This document shows positions 1 through 8,005 of a stretch of 64,000 bases of DNA, piece after piece. A program made the position numbers and the translations under genes. Positions within the stretch are counted from its first letter, which is position 1; every line of letters begins with the position of its first letter. The notes beneath the pieces were generated by a model, which saw only the letters and a list, made by a program, of their open reading frames with translations, made no database searches and had not been told where the DNA came from. The stretch covers positions 3,472,001 through 3,536,000 of the forward strand of contig NZ_CP094358.1 in assembly GCF_022807975.1 (NCBI RefSeq), written 5' to 3'. Source of the DNA: Abyssalbus ytuae (lineage in GTDB: Bacteria > Bacteroidota > Bacteroidia > Flavobacteriales > Flavobacteriaceae).

Positions 1-224
1 AGTTCAATTCTTTTAAGAATAATTCTTTTAAGAAAATTCAAATCATTTTCAGAAAGTTTAGAAATTTTCATCAGCTTTTGATGATGTTTTTCAAGTTCTT
101 CTAAGATGAAAGTGGGGGCATAAAAGTCAAAAGTATCTGTAGAATTTAATAAAATGTCACTAATTGTTCCGTTAGGGCTTAAAATTCCACTGAAGATTAT
201 ATTAGTATCTACAACGATAATCAC
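1..224 (-). CDS. PIN-domain toxin-like protein (partial, C-terminus off window)
   Basis: Reading the minus strand from a GTG at 224 gives VIIVVDTNIIFSGILS and continues open to the window edge, about 74 residues. The N-terminal hydrophobic strand followed by DTN is the usual start of PIN-domain ribonucleases, where the Asp at residue 6 binds metal. A later FILEEL fits the conserved acidic position on helix 3. The GTG overlaps the TGA of the upstream small gene, so the two are translationally coupled, as in type II toxin-antitoxin modules of the putative PIN-toxin class. Activity and targets are inferred from the family. The C-terminal acidic residues lie outside the window, so I cannot tell whether the toxin is intact. 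Confidence 0.72.
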   Translation of the reverse strand, partial: MIIVVDTNIIFSGILSPNGTISDILLNSTDTFDFYAPTFILEELEKHHQKLMKISKLSENDLNFLKRIILKRIE

Positions 225-424
225 TTAACAAATTGGTCTTTATTTTTTTCCCACCAATTAAGTTTAGAATCATTGGCTAATTTGTCAATTTGTTTATCTG
301 TTGCTTTACTTTTAGAAGCAATTTCTCGAAATCTGATATAATCTAATATTCGTTGGAGTCCTATTAAATCAGTTCCGGCTGAAACCCGAATAAGTATTTC
401 CTTATTTGTTCTCTCAATTTGCAT
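221..424 (-). CDS. Putative antitoxin partner of the PIN-domain protein
   Basis: A 67-residue protein, lysine- and acid-rich and without cysteine or membrane segments. It begins MQIERTNKEILIRVSAG, which resembles a short beta strand followed by a helix-rich C-terminus (KATDKQIDKLANDSK). Its stop codon overlaps the GTG start of the PIN-domain gene, and antitoxin first then toxin is the usual order in such operons. I do not recognise a named DNA-binding fold, so the antitoxin role rests mainly on position and size. The C-terminal stretch with WWEKNK is likely the toxin-wrapping part, which is inference. It could also be a small protein unrelated to toxin control. Confidence 0.6.
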   Translation of the reverse strand: MQIERTNKEILIRVSAGTDLIGLQRILDYIRFREIASKSKATDKQIDKLANDSKLNWWEKNKDQFVK

Positions 425-682
425 ATGCTAAAGATAAGTATTTTTTGGGATTGTTATAAAAATTATCTGATGCTTGCCGACTTGTACCGCTTTAAAAAAT
501 TATTTAGCTATCTATTTCTAATCAATCACTACTCCAAAAATTTATTAATTGAAGTAACTGTTCACCCTATTATTATTTTTTGGATTTATCGAGTATGATC
601 AAAGTTAAAAATTAATTACTTTTTCAATAACTTTTGCTCTTGTTGTTTCTATTTTTTATGGTATAACGGATACTTGTTAAAA

Positions 683-2239
683 TCACTCAACTTCTTCAAA
701 AGAAACACTTTGATAAGCACCTATATTGGGAAAAGAAGTTCTGTCGGTTCCTACAATATCCAAAGGGACTTCATGAGCTGTATCACTATTAGCTTTATTA
801 ATAGCAGCCGAGTCTTCTCCTATTATAAATTCTTGTTTTTGGTAATTCTTAAAGTCGGGATCTTCATTTAAAATGATATTTTCAAACAACTGATTGTTTG
901 TAAAATCATACCGCGGATTATCCTGGAATTGATTGCTGAAATCATCAAATTTTATCAGGCAATTTGTGAGATGATAGTTTAATTCTGTTCCGTCAGTACC
1001 ATCCACTAAAAATTCATAGTTATTATTCCCGTAAATAATGCAATTAATAAAATTGGCTTCTTCCAGATTTTCGGAAAAGATACTTCCATCCGCCAGTTGA
1101 GCATAGTTATCAAGAAGAACAGCCGGGAGATTTCTAAAGCTATTAGTCCAGTAATTGGCAAAAGTGCAGTGTTTAAAATTATATCTACCTCCTATATTGC
1201 AATACAATGATGCTTGTCCTGCATTTCCGATCACCAGATTTTCTGCATCTACATAAGCTGTTTTTGCCCATATTCCGAAGTTTGAGGAATTGTATATCTG
1301 AGTATTTTTAATTGACAGGGTAGGAGTGGCTGTGCCATCATTATTATCCATCAAAATACCTACTGTTGCATTTTTTATAGTAAGGTGATTGATTTCATGG
1401 CCTGTACTGCCATCAGTAAGCCATATTGTTCCCCATTGTCCGGGAACATTACTATATTGTGGTTCCAGTCGGTCCCCTTCAAAAATCACTTCTTTTTCCA
1501 GTAATTTAGGGTCATCGCTCAGTTCACCATTCACTTTTAAAGAAGCCCCGTTTGCTACTATCAATCCTGATCCGGCATGAAAATGTACCCTGGCTCCGGG
1601 ATCAATAATTAAGGTTTTGTCATTTCCCACTGCAGCATATCCATAAATTACATAGGGTTTTTCGTTAGTGAAATTAAGTTCGGAATCTTCTAAAAAGAAA
1701 CCTTCAATAAAAACTTCATTACCGTTGTTATCCATCCCCAGGGACAAGGATTCTTTAATACCGTTTATTTTATTGGGATAGAGAAATACTGCATCCCGGA
1801 CTAAGGTAACCAGTTCCACTTTTTGTTCGTTTGATCCCGTATCAAACACAATAGCATCAGTATATAAAAATTGTGTTTCGGTAGCAGTAAGGTTTTCAAT
1901 GTCAATGGTGGTTTCAATAAATATATAAATACTGTCTTTGGCAAGGATTTCTACATTACTAAATTCTTTCCCGGCCATGCCATCAACATTTAAACGGTAA
2001 TTGGATTGTAAACCCTGTTGTAAAGCCACACTAGGGATAAAAATATCCTCATCACTTTTGTTATACACCTTTAAATTATATGTAGAGGAACCTATATTGG
2101 AAAAAATCGTATCGAGATAAACGGTATCTTTTGAAAAAGTAAGGTTTCCCGAACTTGGGTTAAATTCAAAATCTTTTCTACAGGAAAGCCCTGTTAGAAT
2201 TATTCCTGTGATAAAAATGTACAAAACACTTTTCCGCAT
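683..2239 (-). CDS. Lipoprotein, parallel beta-helix-like, function unknown
   Basis: From the ATG at 2239 the protein is 518 residues and opens with a lipoprotein signal, MRKSVLYIFITGIILTGLSC, with the acylated Cys at residue 20. I prefer this start to an upstream in-frame ATG at 2314 that overlaps the preceding stop, because the longer form would bury the signal peptide. The first 150 mature residues look like an immunoglobulin-like region (DTVYLDTIFSNIGSS). The central part has repeated short strands with Asn/Gly turns (IKNATVGILMDNNDG, NTQIYNSSNFGIWAK, NCIIYGNNNY), typical of right-handed parallel beta-helix proteins. The end carries GTDRTSFPNIGAYQ, a motif common at the end of such polysaccharide-binding or lyase-like proteins. 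It is probably surface or periplasmic; no catalytic residues can be assigned. Confidence 0.75.
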   Translation of the reverse strand: MRKSVLYIFITGIILTGLSCRKDFEFNPSSGNLTFSKDTVYLDTIFSNIGSSTYNLKVYNKSDEDIFIPSVALQQGLQSNYRLNVDGMAGKEFSNVEILAKDSIYIFIETTIDIENLTATETQFLYTDAIVFDTGSNEQKVELVTLVRDAVFLYPNKINGIKESLSLGMDNNGNEVFIEGFFLEDSELNFTNEKPYVIYGYAAVGNDKTLIIDPGARVHFHAGSGLIVANGASLKVNGELSDDPKLLEKEVIFEGDRLEPQYSNVPGQWGTIWLTDGSTGHEINHLTIKNATVGILMDNNDGTATPTLSIKNTQIYNSSNFGIWAKTAYVDAENLVIGNAGQASLYCNIGGRYNFKHCTFANYWTNSFRNLPAVLLDNYAQLADGSIFSENLEEANFINCIIYGNNNYEFLVDGTDGTELNYHLTNCLIKFDDFSNQFQDNPRYDFTNNQLFENIILNEDPDFKNYQKQEFIIGEDSAAINKANSDTAHEVPLDIVGTDRTSFPNIGAYQSVSFEEVE

Positions 2240-2310
2240 TGTTTTTTTACAAGTTTTTGTAAAAATAGTTTTTTTTGCCGAGTGAAAGAACTTAAGCCGG
2301 ATTAAACTCT

Positions 2311-3318
2311 TCATCGTACAGTTTTTGGTGATTTAAGTTTTAACCTGAAGCCAAATACAGGTAAATTTCCCTGCATAAAGTCCAAATCGCCGGCTCTTTT
2401 AAAACCTAACCTTTCATACATTGCCCAGGCAATTTTCATAGAATTTGTTGTGTGTATTATCATTGTTTCACAATTGCTTTTCCTGCCTTTTTCTATACAA
2501 TGTTCAGTAAGTAATTTTCCTATTCCTAACCCACGTGCATCGGGCTCTACAGCAAGCAGCCTAAATCCGCAGGCATTTTTTTCTTGGGTAGCAGTGCCAC
2601 CCGAACCGTAATCTTTTATATCATTAAAATATACCACCACACCACCTATGTGTTTTTGTTTTGAAACTGCTACCAGTAATTCTACTCCTTTCTTTTTAGT
2701 TAATTTTCCTACATTTTCAAGCATTTCATAGTATTGAGGCTGTTCTTGTTTTTGTGGAAATCCTTTGAGGGCAGAGTAAACCTCAACTAATAACCTTCCG
2801 ATTTTTTCAAATTCGTTTTCCCGGGCATTTCTAATGGTGTAACTGTAATATTTTTTTAATATTTGCTTTTCCATTTTTTGCGAATTTAACTTTTGGTTGA
2901 TTTGAAAAAGTTGGTTTAAAAAATTATTTCCGTTATCACCAAATATGTTTTCCAGTTCTTTATGAAACAGCTTCCAGATATTTTTAAGCTGAGGTTCGAT
3001 ACTTTTTCCTTTTTCACTTAAGTTTATCAATTTGGAACGGCTGTCTGTAGGGTTGTGTACAACATTTACATATCCTGCTTTTTGGAGTTCTCTTACTACA
3101 TTTTTCGTCGTAATTCTACTGTAAGAAATTTTGTTGGTTATTTCCATAACGGTGAGCGCCCTGTTACTTTGACTCAGTAGATAATATATAGGAAACCAAC
3201 TGGATTTAAATCCCAGGCCAATATTTTTATAAATATTATCTCCTTCAATTTGAAGTTTTTCATAGATTCGTCTCATTTGAGACCCCACAGATAAATATCC
3301 CAGTTCTTCTAAATTCAT
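2311..3318 (-). CDS. MarR-type regulator fused to a GNAT acetyltransferase
   Basis: A 335-residue two-domain protein. Residues 1-150 form a MarR-like winged helix: NRALTVMEITNKISYSRITTKNVVRELQKAGYV reads as recognition region and NPTDSRSKLINLSEKG as the wing. Residues 160-325 are a GNAT fold with the acetyl-CoA loop seen as AVEPDARGLGIGKLLTEH (RGLGIG matches Q/RxxGxG/A), followed by a late AWAMYERLGFKRAG strand. Bifunctional MarR/GNAT proteins are known, but the substrate is usually unknown. The gene lies just after a perfect inverted repeat, which suggests autoregulation, and its stop lies next to the beta-helix lipoprotein, so the two may share a transcript. Confidence 0.85.
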   Translation of the reverse strand: MNLEELGYLSVGSQMRRIYEKLQIEGDNIYKNIGLGFKSSWFPIYYLLSQSNRALTVMEITNKISYSRITTKNVVRELQKAGYVNVVHNPTDSRSKLINLSEKGKSIEPQLKNIWKLFHKELENIFGDNGNNFLNQLFQINQKLNSQKMEKQILKKYYSYTIRNARENEFEKIGRLLVEVYSALKGFPQKQEQPQYYEMLENVGKLTKKKGVELLVAVSKQKHIGGVVVYFNDIKDYGSGGTATQEKNACGFRLLAVEPDARGLGIGKLLTEHCIEKGRKSNCETMIIHTTNSMKIAWAMYERLGFKRAGDLDFMQGNLPVFGFRLKLKSPKTVR

Positions 3319-3331
3319 AATTTTATTGTAC

Positions 3332-3349
3332 TTTCATAAAAGTATGAAA
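3332..3349. promoter_or_regulatory. Candidate operator of the MarR-GNAT gene
   Basis: TTTCATA-AAAG-TATGAAA is a perfect inverted repeat with 7-base arms and a 4-base spacer, 14 bases before the MarR-GNAT start codon. Its size and position are what is expected of a MarR-family dimer site blocking its own promoter. Binding is inferred, not shown. Confidence 0.5.
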
Positions 3350-3425
3350 TTTGTTTCCTATTTGAATAATGAATCTGTTTTTTTATTGAAAAAAAACAGA
3401 TAAGATGAACGAAAGGCAATAATCT

Positions 3426-3815
3426 CTAATTAAAAATTTCAATAATTTCCGGGGGTATTCGTATAGGTCGTTTTGTCCGGGCATTTAAAAGACACCAGTT
3501 TGTTTGAGCCTTTACAATCATTTTGTTTGTATGGGAATTATACATTTCAACAATGCGGGTGGAAATGACACCTTCCGATTTTATAACATATGTTTTTATT
3601 AATATTTGGTCTCCAGCAATGGCAGGACTTTTATATTGAATATGGTGACTGGTTACCACCCATACATAATTTTGATACATTTTTTCCTTTGCAACCGAGT
3701 GCCAATGATCTTTTGCAGCATCCTGTACCCATTGTACATACCGTACATTATTTACATGGTTCAAATCATCTAAATCGCTTGATTTTACAGCTATATTTTT
3801 TTCAAATACCTGCAT
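3426..3815 (-). CDS. Acyl-CoA thioesterase, 4HBT hotdog family
   Basis: A 129-residue hotdog-fold protein. DLDDLNHVNNVRYVQWVQDA matches the YbgC/FadM-type active-site loop (D-x-x-x-H-V-N-N), in which the acidic residue and the HVNN turn act on the thioester. Next comes the strand series VTSHHIQYKSPAIAGDQILIKTYV. The length is normal for the family. The start lies 4 bases after the stop of the upstream glutaminyl cyclotransferase gene, so the two are likely co-transcribed. Substrate chain length cannot be read from the sequence. The enzyme is cytoplasmic, with no signal peptide. Confidence 0.85.
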   Translation of the reverse strand: MQVFEKNIAVKSSDLDDLNHVNNVRYVQWVQDAAKDHWHSVAKEKMYQNYVWVVTSHHIQYKSPAIAGDQILIKTYVIKSEGVISTRIVEMYNSHTNKMIVKAQTNWCLLNARTKRPIRIPPEIIEIFN

Positions 3816-3819
3816 TAAC

Positions 3820-4863
3820 TTACTTTTTCATAATTTCTACTTCAAATAATTTATCCCAGTTTTTTCCGGTTATAAAAAATGTTTTTGAAGATGAATTATA
3901 TGCAATTCCATTTAATACATCCAGCTTTTCATGTTTAGTTACTTTGTCTTTAAGCCCCCTAAAGTCAATCACTCCGATAATAGCTCCGGTATTAGCATCA
4001 ATAATCATGGCACTGTCTTTTTGCCATACGTTGGCATAAATTTTTCCATCAACATATTCCAGTTCATTGGCTTTATTAAAAACAGAAGTATTGGTCACAG
4101 TTTGGATATAACCTTCCTCTGTAAGAGTATCAGGGTTTAAAAACCATATTTTTTCTGTGCCGTCGCTTTTAAATATTTTTTTCCCATCGTTTGTTAGACC
4201 CCAACCTTCTTTACTATTACCATATTTAAAAGTTTCAAGCTGTTCAAAAGAGTTAAGGTCATATACAAAACCGGTCATTTTTCTCCACGTTAACTGGTAA
4301 ACTTTATTATTTATAATAGTAATACCCTCACCAAAATAGGCTTTATCTAAATCGGTTTGCTTTAAAACCTTACCTGTTTTATAATCTGTTTTTCTTATGT
4401 AAGAGTGGCCGTTCCTTCCCGTACTTTCGTATAATGTATCGTTATGAAACTCCAGTCCCTGGGTAAAGGAGTTGATATCATGAGGATATTCATTTATTAT
4501 TTTATATGTATAAATAACGGGTGCGGTGTTAGATAAAATAGTAATATTTTTGGTTATTTTCTCTGATTTATCTCCGTAGTAAACAGTAGCTGTAAGTTCT
4601 TGTTTACCTAAATTGACATTTGCAAGTGAAAGTGTATTATTTAATACTTCTGTTTTTTTACCTTCCAGTTCATATTCAATCCTGTCAATTTGAATGTTAT
4701 TTTCATTTTTTAAATTTATCTGAACTGTTTCACCCGGCTTAAAATCCTTCTTATTATTTGAAATTTCTAAAGAAAAATTCTTTTTGGTTGAAGAATTTGC
4801 CCCATTGCAGGAAATGATTAAAATAGTTAATAAGCTGAAAGTTAAAAATTTATAAAGGCCCAT
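3820..4863 (-). CDS. Glutaminyl-peptide cyclotransferase, lipoprotein
   Basis: A 347-residue lipoprotein with signal MGLYKFLTFSLLTILIISC, mature Cys at residue 19. Residues 25-105 look like a beta-sandwich module. Residues 115-345 match the plant/bacterial glutamine cyclotransferase beta-propeller family: EYPHDINSFTQGLEF, LYESTGRNGHS, YFGEGITIINNKVYQLTW, GWGLTNDG and ELEYVDGKIYANVW are signature blocks. These enzymes convert N-terminal Gln to pyroglutamate on exported peptides. The lipid anchor places it on an outer or inner membrane face. It is the first gene of a short transcript with the thioesterase. The biological substrate here is unknown. Confidence 0.88.
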   Translation of the reverse strand: MGLYKFLTFSLLTILIISCNGANSSTKKNFSLEISNNKKDFKPGETVQINLKNENNIQIDRIEYELEGKKTEVLNNTLSLANVNLGKQELTATVYYGDKSEKITKNITILSNTAPVIYTYKIINEYPHDINSFTQGLEFHNDTLYESTGRNGHSYIRKTDYKTGKVLKQTDLDKAYFGEGITIINNKVYQLTWRKMTGFVYDLNSFEQLETFKYGNSKEGWGLTNDGKKIFKSDGTEKIWFLNPDTLTEEGYIQTVTNTSVFNKANELEYVDGKIYANVWQKDSAMIIDANTGAIIGVIDFRGLKDKVTKHEKLDVLNGIAYNSSSKTFFITGKNWDKLFEVEIMKK

Positions 4864-4916
4864 TTTTGTTAGATTTTTATGGCAAGTTATTCAATAAAAT
4901 TAAGATAGGAAAATGA

Positions 4917-4946
4917 TTGCGTAAAGTTAAAATTGTTGTAAATTTG
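4917..4946 (+). promoter_or_regulatory. Promoter of the SRP RNA gene
   Basis: TTG at 4917-4919, a 19-base spacer, then TAAATTTG at 4939-4946 gives an exact match to the Bacteroidota housekeeping promoter TTG / TAnnTTTG. It ends 5 bases before the first paired base of the SRP RNA, where transcription would start. Confidence 0.75.
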
Positions 4947-4951
4947 CACCC

Positions 4952-5046
4952 GGCAAGTCCTACACGACCAGCTCCTGCAGAATCCCCCCAGGGTGGGAAC
5001 GCAGCAAGGGTATGTGGTTGTAGCGGTGCGATGTAGGTAGCTTGCC
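4952..5046 (+). ncRNA. ffs: Signal recognition particle RNA, bacterial small type
   Basis: About 95 bases closed by GGCAAG at 4952 pairing with CTTGCC at 5041-5046. Inside lie the conserved asymmetric loop GGGAACGCAGCAAGGG (4996-5010) and its partner strand with CCCCCCAGGG, the features that bind the Ffh M domain. The length fits the Alu-less bacterial 4.5S form. A run of seven T directly follows, acting as terminator. It works with Ffh (not in the window) and FtsY (present at 42.2 kb) in co-translational targeting. It lies divergent from the cyclotransferase gene. Confidence 0.93.
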
Positions 5047-5053
5047 TTTTTTT
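5047..5053 (+). terminator. T-run ending the SRP RNA
   Basis: Seven consecutive T follow the closing helix of the SRP RNA, which itself supplies the hairpin. Confidence 0.65.
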
Positions 5054-5134
5054 ATTTATATTCTTCAGGCTAAAAAAATCTGTTTTCATTATTATTTGTT
5101 TCTTTGCGGTATATATTTTTATATCCACTAATAA

Positions 5135-5941
5135 ATGTCAAAAGTTATTTTAATTACAGGAGGTTCATCCGGAATAGGAAAATCCACCGGAGAATTTTTA
5201 GTAAAAAAGGGTTATAAAGTTTACGGAACCAGTAGAAATCCCGAAAAACTGATAGAGTTTGATATTTTTCCTTTATTAAAACTCGATGTGTCAAATCCTG
5301 CCTCAATAACTGCAGCAGTAGAAGAAATATTAAAAAAAGAAGGCCGCATAGATGTACTTGTAAATAATGCAGGGGTAGGTATCACCGGCCCGATAGAAGA
5401 AACCCCCCATGAAGAAATACTAAAAGCCTTTAACACTAACTTCAACGGACCGCTTAATGTAATTAAGGCAGTATTACCACATATGAGAACCCAAAACAGC
5501 GGATTAGTTATTAATATAACATCTATCGCTGCTTATATGGGATTGCCATACCGGGGAATTTATTCGGCTACCAAAGCAGCTCTTGAAGTGACTACGGAGG
5601 CCCTGCGGATGGAAACAAAAGATTTTGGGGTGAAATTTACAAATGTCGCACCTGGTGATTTTGCTACCAATATAGCATCGGGAAGATATCATGCGCCTGT
5701 GTTAAATGATTCTCCTTATAAATTACCTTACGGAAAAACTTTAGAGATGATGAATGAACATGTTGATGGCGGAGATGATCCTCAAATGGTGGCAGGGCTT
5801 ATATATAGGATTATAAATACCAAAAACCCTAAAATACATTATAAAGTGGGGGCTTTTATGCAAAAATTTTCGATTGTTTTAAAAAGAATTCTGCCGGATA
5901 AAGCATACGAAAGGTTGTTACTTAACCACTATAAATTATAA
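5135..5941 (+). CDS. Short-chain dehydrogenase/reductase
   Basis: A 268-residue classical SDR. The Rossmann motif TGGSSGIG is at residues 8-15, NNAG follows at about 88-91, the catalytic Ser is in ITSIAAY, and YSATK gives the Tyr-x-x-x-Lys pair. The YGTSRNPEKL stretch after strand 2 has an Arg and Ser that suggest NADP(H) rather than NAD(H). Cytoplasmic, single gene, preceded by the SRP RNA and its terminator, so it needs its own promoter. The substrate cannot be inferred; the C-terminal region with IHYKVGAFMQKF is typical of membrane-associated lipid or retinol-like SDRs, but this is weak. Confidence 0.85.
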   Translation: MSKVILITGGSSGIGKSTGEFLVKKGYKVYGTSRNPEKLIEFDIFPLLKLDVSNPASITAAVEEILKKEGRIDVLVNNAGVGITGPIEETPHEEILKAFNTNFNGPLNVIKAVLPHMRTQNSGLVINITSIAAYMGLPYRGIYSATKAALEVTTEALRMETKDFGVKFTNVAPGDFATNIASGRYHAPVLNDSPYKLPYGKTLEMMNEHVDGGDDPQMVAGLIYRIINTKNPKIHYKVGAFMQKFSIVLKRILPDKAYERLLLNHYKL

Positions 5942-5997
5942 GTAAAAAAGAATTTTTTTTAACAATAAAAATGAATAAGTTCTATTAGCTCAAACGA

Positions 5998-6028
5998 TTG
6001 CAAATTAACATTGTATAGAGTACCTTTG
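5998..6028 (+). promoter_or_regulatory. Promoter of the aldolase/transaldolase gene
   Basis: TTG at 5998-6000, a 20-base spacer and TACCTTTG at 6021-6028 match TTG / TAnnTTTG exactly. About 40 bases separate it from the ATG at 6070. Confidence 0.65.
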
Positions 6029-6069
6029 AGCAACTTTATAAATAACATAAAAACTAAACAACAATTAAA

Positions 6070-6723
6070 ATGAAGTTTTTTATTGATACTGCAAATTTAG
6101 AGCAGATAGCCGAAGCTCAAGCTCTTGGTGTATTAGATGGCGTAACCACCAACCCATCATTAATGGCTAAAGAAGGTATAACCGGAAAAAATAATATTCT
6201 AAAGCATTATGTAGATATATGCAATATTGTTGATGGTGATGTATCAGCCGAGGTGATAGCCACCGATTTTGAAGGAATGATAAAAGAAGGTGAGGAGCTT
6301 GCAGATTTACATGAGCAAATTGTTGTTAAGGTACCCATGATCAAAGAAGGGGTAAAAGCAATAAAATATTTTAACGATAAAGGTATAAAAACCAATTGTA
6401 CACTGGTATTTTCCTTGGGGCAGGCATTACTGGCGGCCAAGGCAGGGGCAACTTATGTTTCTCCTTTTATAGGCAGGCTTGATGATATATCTACTGATGG
6501 ATTGGATTTAATTGCAGATATTCGTGAAGTTTATGATAATTATGGCTTTGAGACCCAAATCCTGGCAGCTTCTGTAAGGCATACAATGCATGTAATTGAG
6601 TGTGCTAAAATTGGGGCTGATGTTATGACCGGGCCATTATCTTCAATTACAGGGCTGTTAAAGCACCCGTTAACTGATATTGGGTTGGAAAAATTTCTGG
6701 AGGATTATAAAAAAGGTAATTAG
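6070..6723 (+). CDS. fsa: Fructose-6-phosphate aldolase / small transaldolase
   Basis: A 217-residue protein of the short transaldolase (TalC/FSA) class. [16 protein letters not shown] is the signature N-terminus with the conserved Asp6, VTTNPSL follows, and IVVKVPM holds the Schiff-base Lys. [20 protein letters not shown] and SPFIGRLDD complete the barrel phosphate site. The family includes true transaldolases, which swap a three-carbon unit between sugar phosphates, and fructose-6-phosphate aldolases; the sequence alone does not separate them, so the symbol is tentative. Cytoplasmic. The gene has its own promoter and a strong terminator and looks monocistronic. Confidence 0.9.
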   Translation: MKFFIDTANLEQIAEAQALGVLDGVTTNPSLMAKEGITGKNNILKHYVDICNIVDGDVSAEVIATDFEGMIKEGEELADLHEQIVVKVPMIKEGVKAIKYFNDKGIKTNCTLVFSLGQALLAAKAGATYVSPFIGRLDDISTDGLDLIADIREVYDNYGFETQILAASVRHTMHVIECAKIGADVMTGPLSSITGLLKHPLTDIGLEKFLEDYKKGN

Positions 6724-6743
6724 GAGTAAAAATTATAAAAAAC

Positions 6744-6771
6744 AAAAACGGCTATAAAAGCCGTTTTTTTT
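6744..6771 (+). terminator. Intrinsic terminator after the aldolase gene
   Basis: AAAAACGGCT, loop ATAAA, AGCCGTTTTT: a perfect 10-base stem running into a T tract. Confidence 0.9.
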
Positions 6772-6776
6772 GTTTT

Positions 6777-6908
6777 ATGACAGGGAATATAGTAGATTTA
6801 TTAAATAAATGGATTAATTTCAATCTTCAAACAAATCTTAACAAGGAATTACCCGATATTGTTATTTTAAAACTTGATATTGTTAATAAAAAATATTTAA
6901 TTGACTAA
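6777..6908 (+). CDS. Possible 43-residue small protein
   Basis: An ATG at 6777 opens 43 codons ending TAA at 6908. The product begins MTGNIVDLLNKWINFNLQTN and is an acidic-basic mix with no membrane segment. The ATG lies directly after the T tract of the aldolase terminator, with no visible ribosome binding site, so expression would depend on read-through. It is listed because the stretch before the AraC gene otherwise holds nothing. It may be a chance reading frame. Confidence 0.2.
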   Translation: MTGNIVDLLNKWINFNLQTNLNKELPDIVILKLDIVNKKYLID

Positions 6909-6975
6909 ACTTTACATCAAAGTAAATAGTTCTTTAATTATTTTTATCCATCAATACTTTTATGAAAAATATTTT

Positions 6976-7536
6976 ATGAATTTTTTTTTCAGGTTTGACC
7001 CCAACGTTACACTTAGAGCGGTGTTAGATGAACAGCTTTCAAAGTATAATATAGACTATATAATAAAAGGTTTAGGAGAAATAGAAATTAAAAGTAACCT
7101 TAATACCGAGATACAAAATAAACTGGTTTCCGGTTTAGAGCATTACGGTATATATGCGGTAAGCGATCATAAAAGTGAACTTGTACAAAGAATAAAGAAT
7201 GCCATTACTCAAATGGTTCATGAATCCGGAGAGGATAAAAATTTTAAAGCCTCTGTTTACCTGGCTGAAAAACTGGGGTATTCCTACACTTACTTATCTG
7301 CCTTATTTTCAGAAGTAACTTATACTTCCATAGAAAACTTTATTATTCTGAAAAAAATTGACTATGCAAAAGAACTTATAATAAACAGTGACCTGACCTT
7401 ATCTGAAATAGCATATAAACTTAATTACAGCAGTGTAGCCCATTTATCAAATCAATTTAAAAAAACTACCGGGTTAACACCCAGAGTTTTTCAAAACATA
7501 ATTAAGAGACGAAAAAACCCAACAATAGAAGATTAA
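6976..7536 (+). CDS. AraC-family regulator with degenerate HMA-like N-terminus
   Basis: From the ATG at 6976 the protein is 186 residues. I chose this start because MNFFFRFDPNVTLRAVLDEQLSKYNIDYIIKGLGEIEI aligns in layout with the ferredoxin-like N-terminus of flavobacterial AraC regulators, while a 25-residue upstream extension from a TTG does not. Residues 75-180 are the AraC double helix-turn-helix: SVYLAEKLGYSYTYLSALFSE, then LTLSEIAYKLNYSSVAHLSNQFKKTTGLTP. Related proteins usually carry a metal-type CxxC in the first loop; here no Cys is present, so a metal-sensing role is unlikely. It sits just before a response regulator and histidine kinase on the same strand and may be part of that system. 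Confidence 0.8.
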   Translation: MNFFFRFDPNVTLRAVLDEQLSKYNIDYIIKGLGEIEIKSNLNTEIQNKLVSGLEHYGIYAVSDHKSELVQRIKNAITQMVHESGEDKNFKASVYLAEKLGYSYTYLSALFSEVTYTSIENFIILKKIDYAKELIINSDLTLSEIAYKLNYSSVAHLSNQFKKTTGLTPRVFQNIIKRRKNPTIED

Positions 7537-7555
7537 AAGAACCTTTTTTTAACAA

Positions 7556-8002
7556 ATGAATATAAATGCATTAAATGTTGTCCTTGTAGATGATGACGAA
7601 GACGACAGATTATTATTTAAAGATGCTATAGATGAAATAAGAATTAAAACCAATTTAGTTTCATTTTGCAATGGTCAGGATTTTATGGACTTTTTAAACA
7701 ATCCTCAGACTATTTTACCCCAAATAGTTTTTCTCGATTTGAACATGCCTATTAAAAACGGAATTCAATGTTTGGAAGAAATTAAGAAGAACAATCGGCT
7801 AAGAAACATATCGGTGGTTATTTACTCAACATCTTCATCAGAAAAAGATATAGAAGACACTTTTGTTAAAGGAGCTAACGTTTATATAAATAAACCTAAC
7901 GATTTTAATAAATTAAAAAAGGCAATAGAAGAAGTTTTAAAAATTAACTGGCAATATCAAACTTCTACCCTCAACAAAGAAAACTTTTTACTCCGTATAT
8001 AA
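7556..8002 (+). CDS. Single-domain response regulator
   Basis: A 148-residue receiver-only protein of the Rcp1 type. VDDDEDDR at residues 11-18 supplies the acidic pocket, the phospho-acceptor is Asp61 in FLDLNMPIKNG, the switch residue is in YSTSSS (about 91-92), and Lys113 lies in INKP. No output domain follows; the tail of about 25 residues is short. It starts 19 bases after the AraC gene and ends 3 bases before the kinase gene, so it is almost certainly the partner of that kinase, acting as phospho-relay or by protein contact. This pairing is inferred from the arrangement. Confidence 0.9.
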   Translation: MNINALNVVLVDDDEDDRLLFKDAIDEIRIKTNLVSFCNGQDFMDFLNNPQTILPQIVFLDLNMPIKNGIQCLEEIKKNNRLRNISVVIYSTSSSEKDIEDTFVKGANVYINKPNDFNKLKKAIEEVLKINWQYQTSTLNKENFLLRI

Positions 8003-8005
8003 ATA

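Noticed and set aside
683-2314. Longer start of the beta-helix lipoprotein at 2314
   Set aside because: It would place 25 residues before a clear lipoprotein signal peptide; the ATG at 2239 is the better start, although the 2314 ATG overlaps the upstream stop.
3590-4039. 149-codon frame on the + strand opposite the thioesterase and cyclotransferase genes
   Set aside because: It is an antisense shadow of two well-supported genes and its product has no domain.
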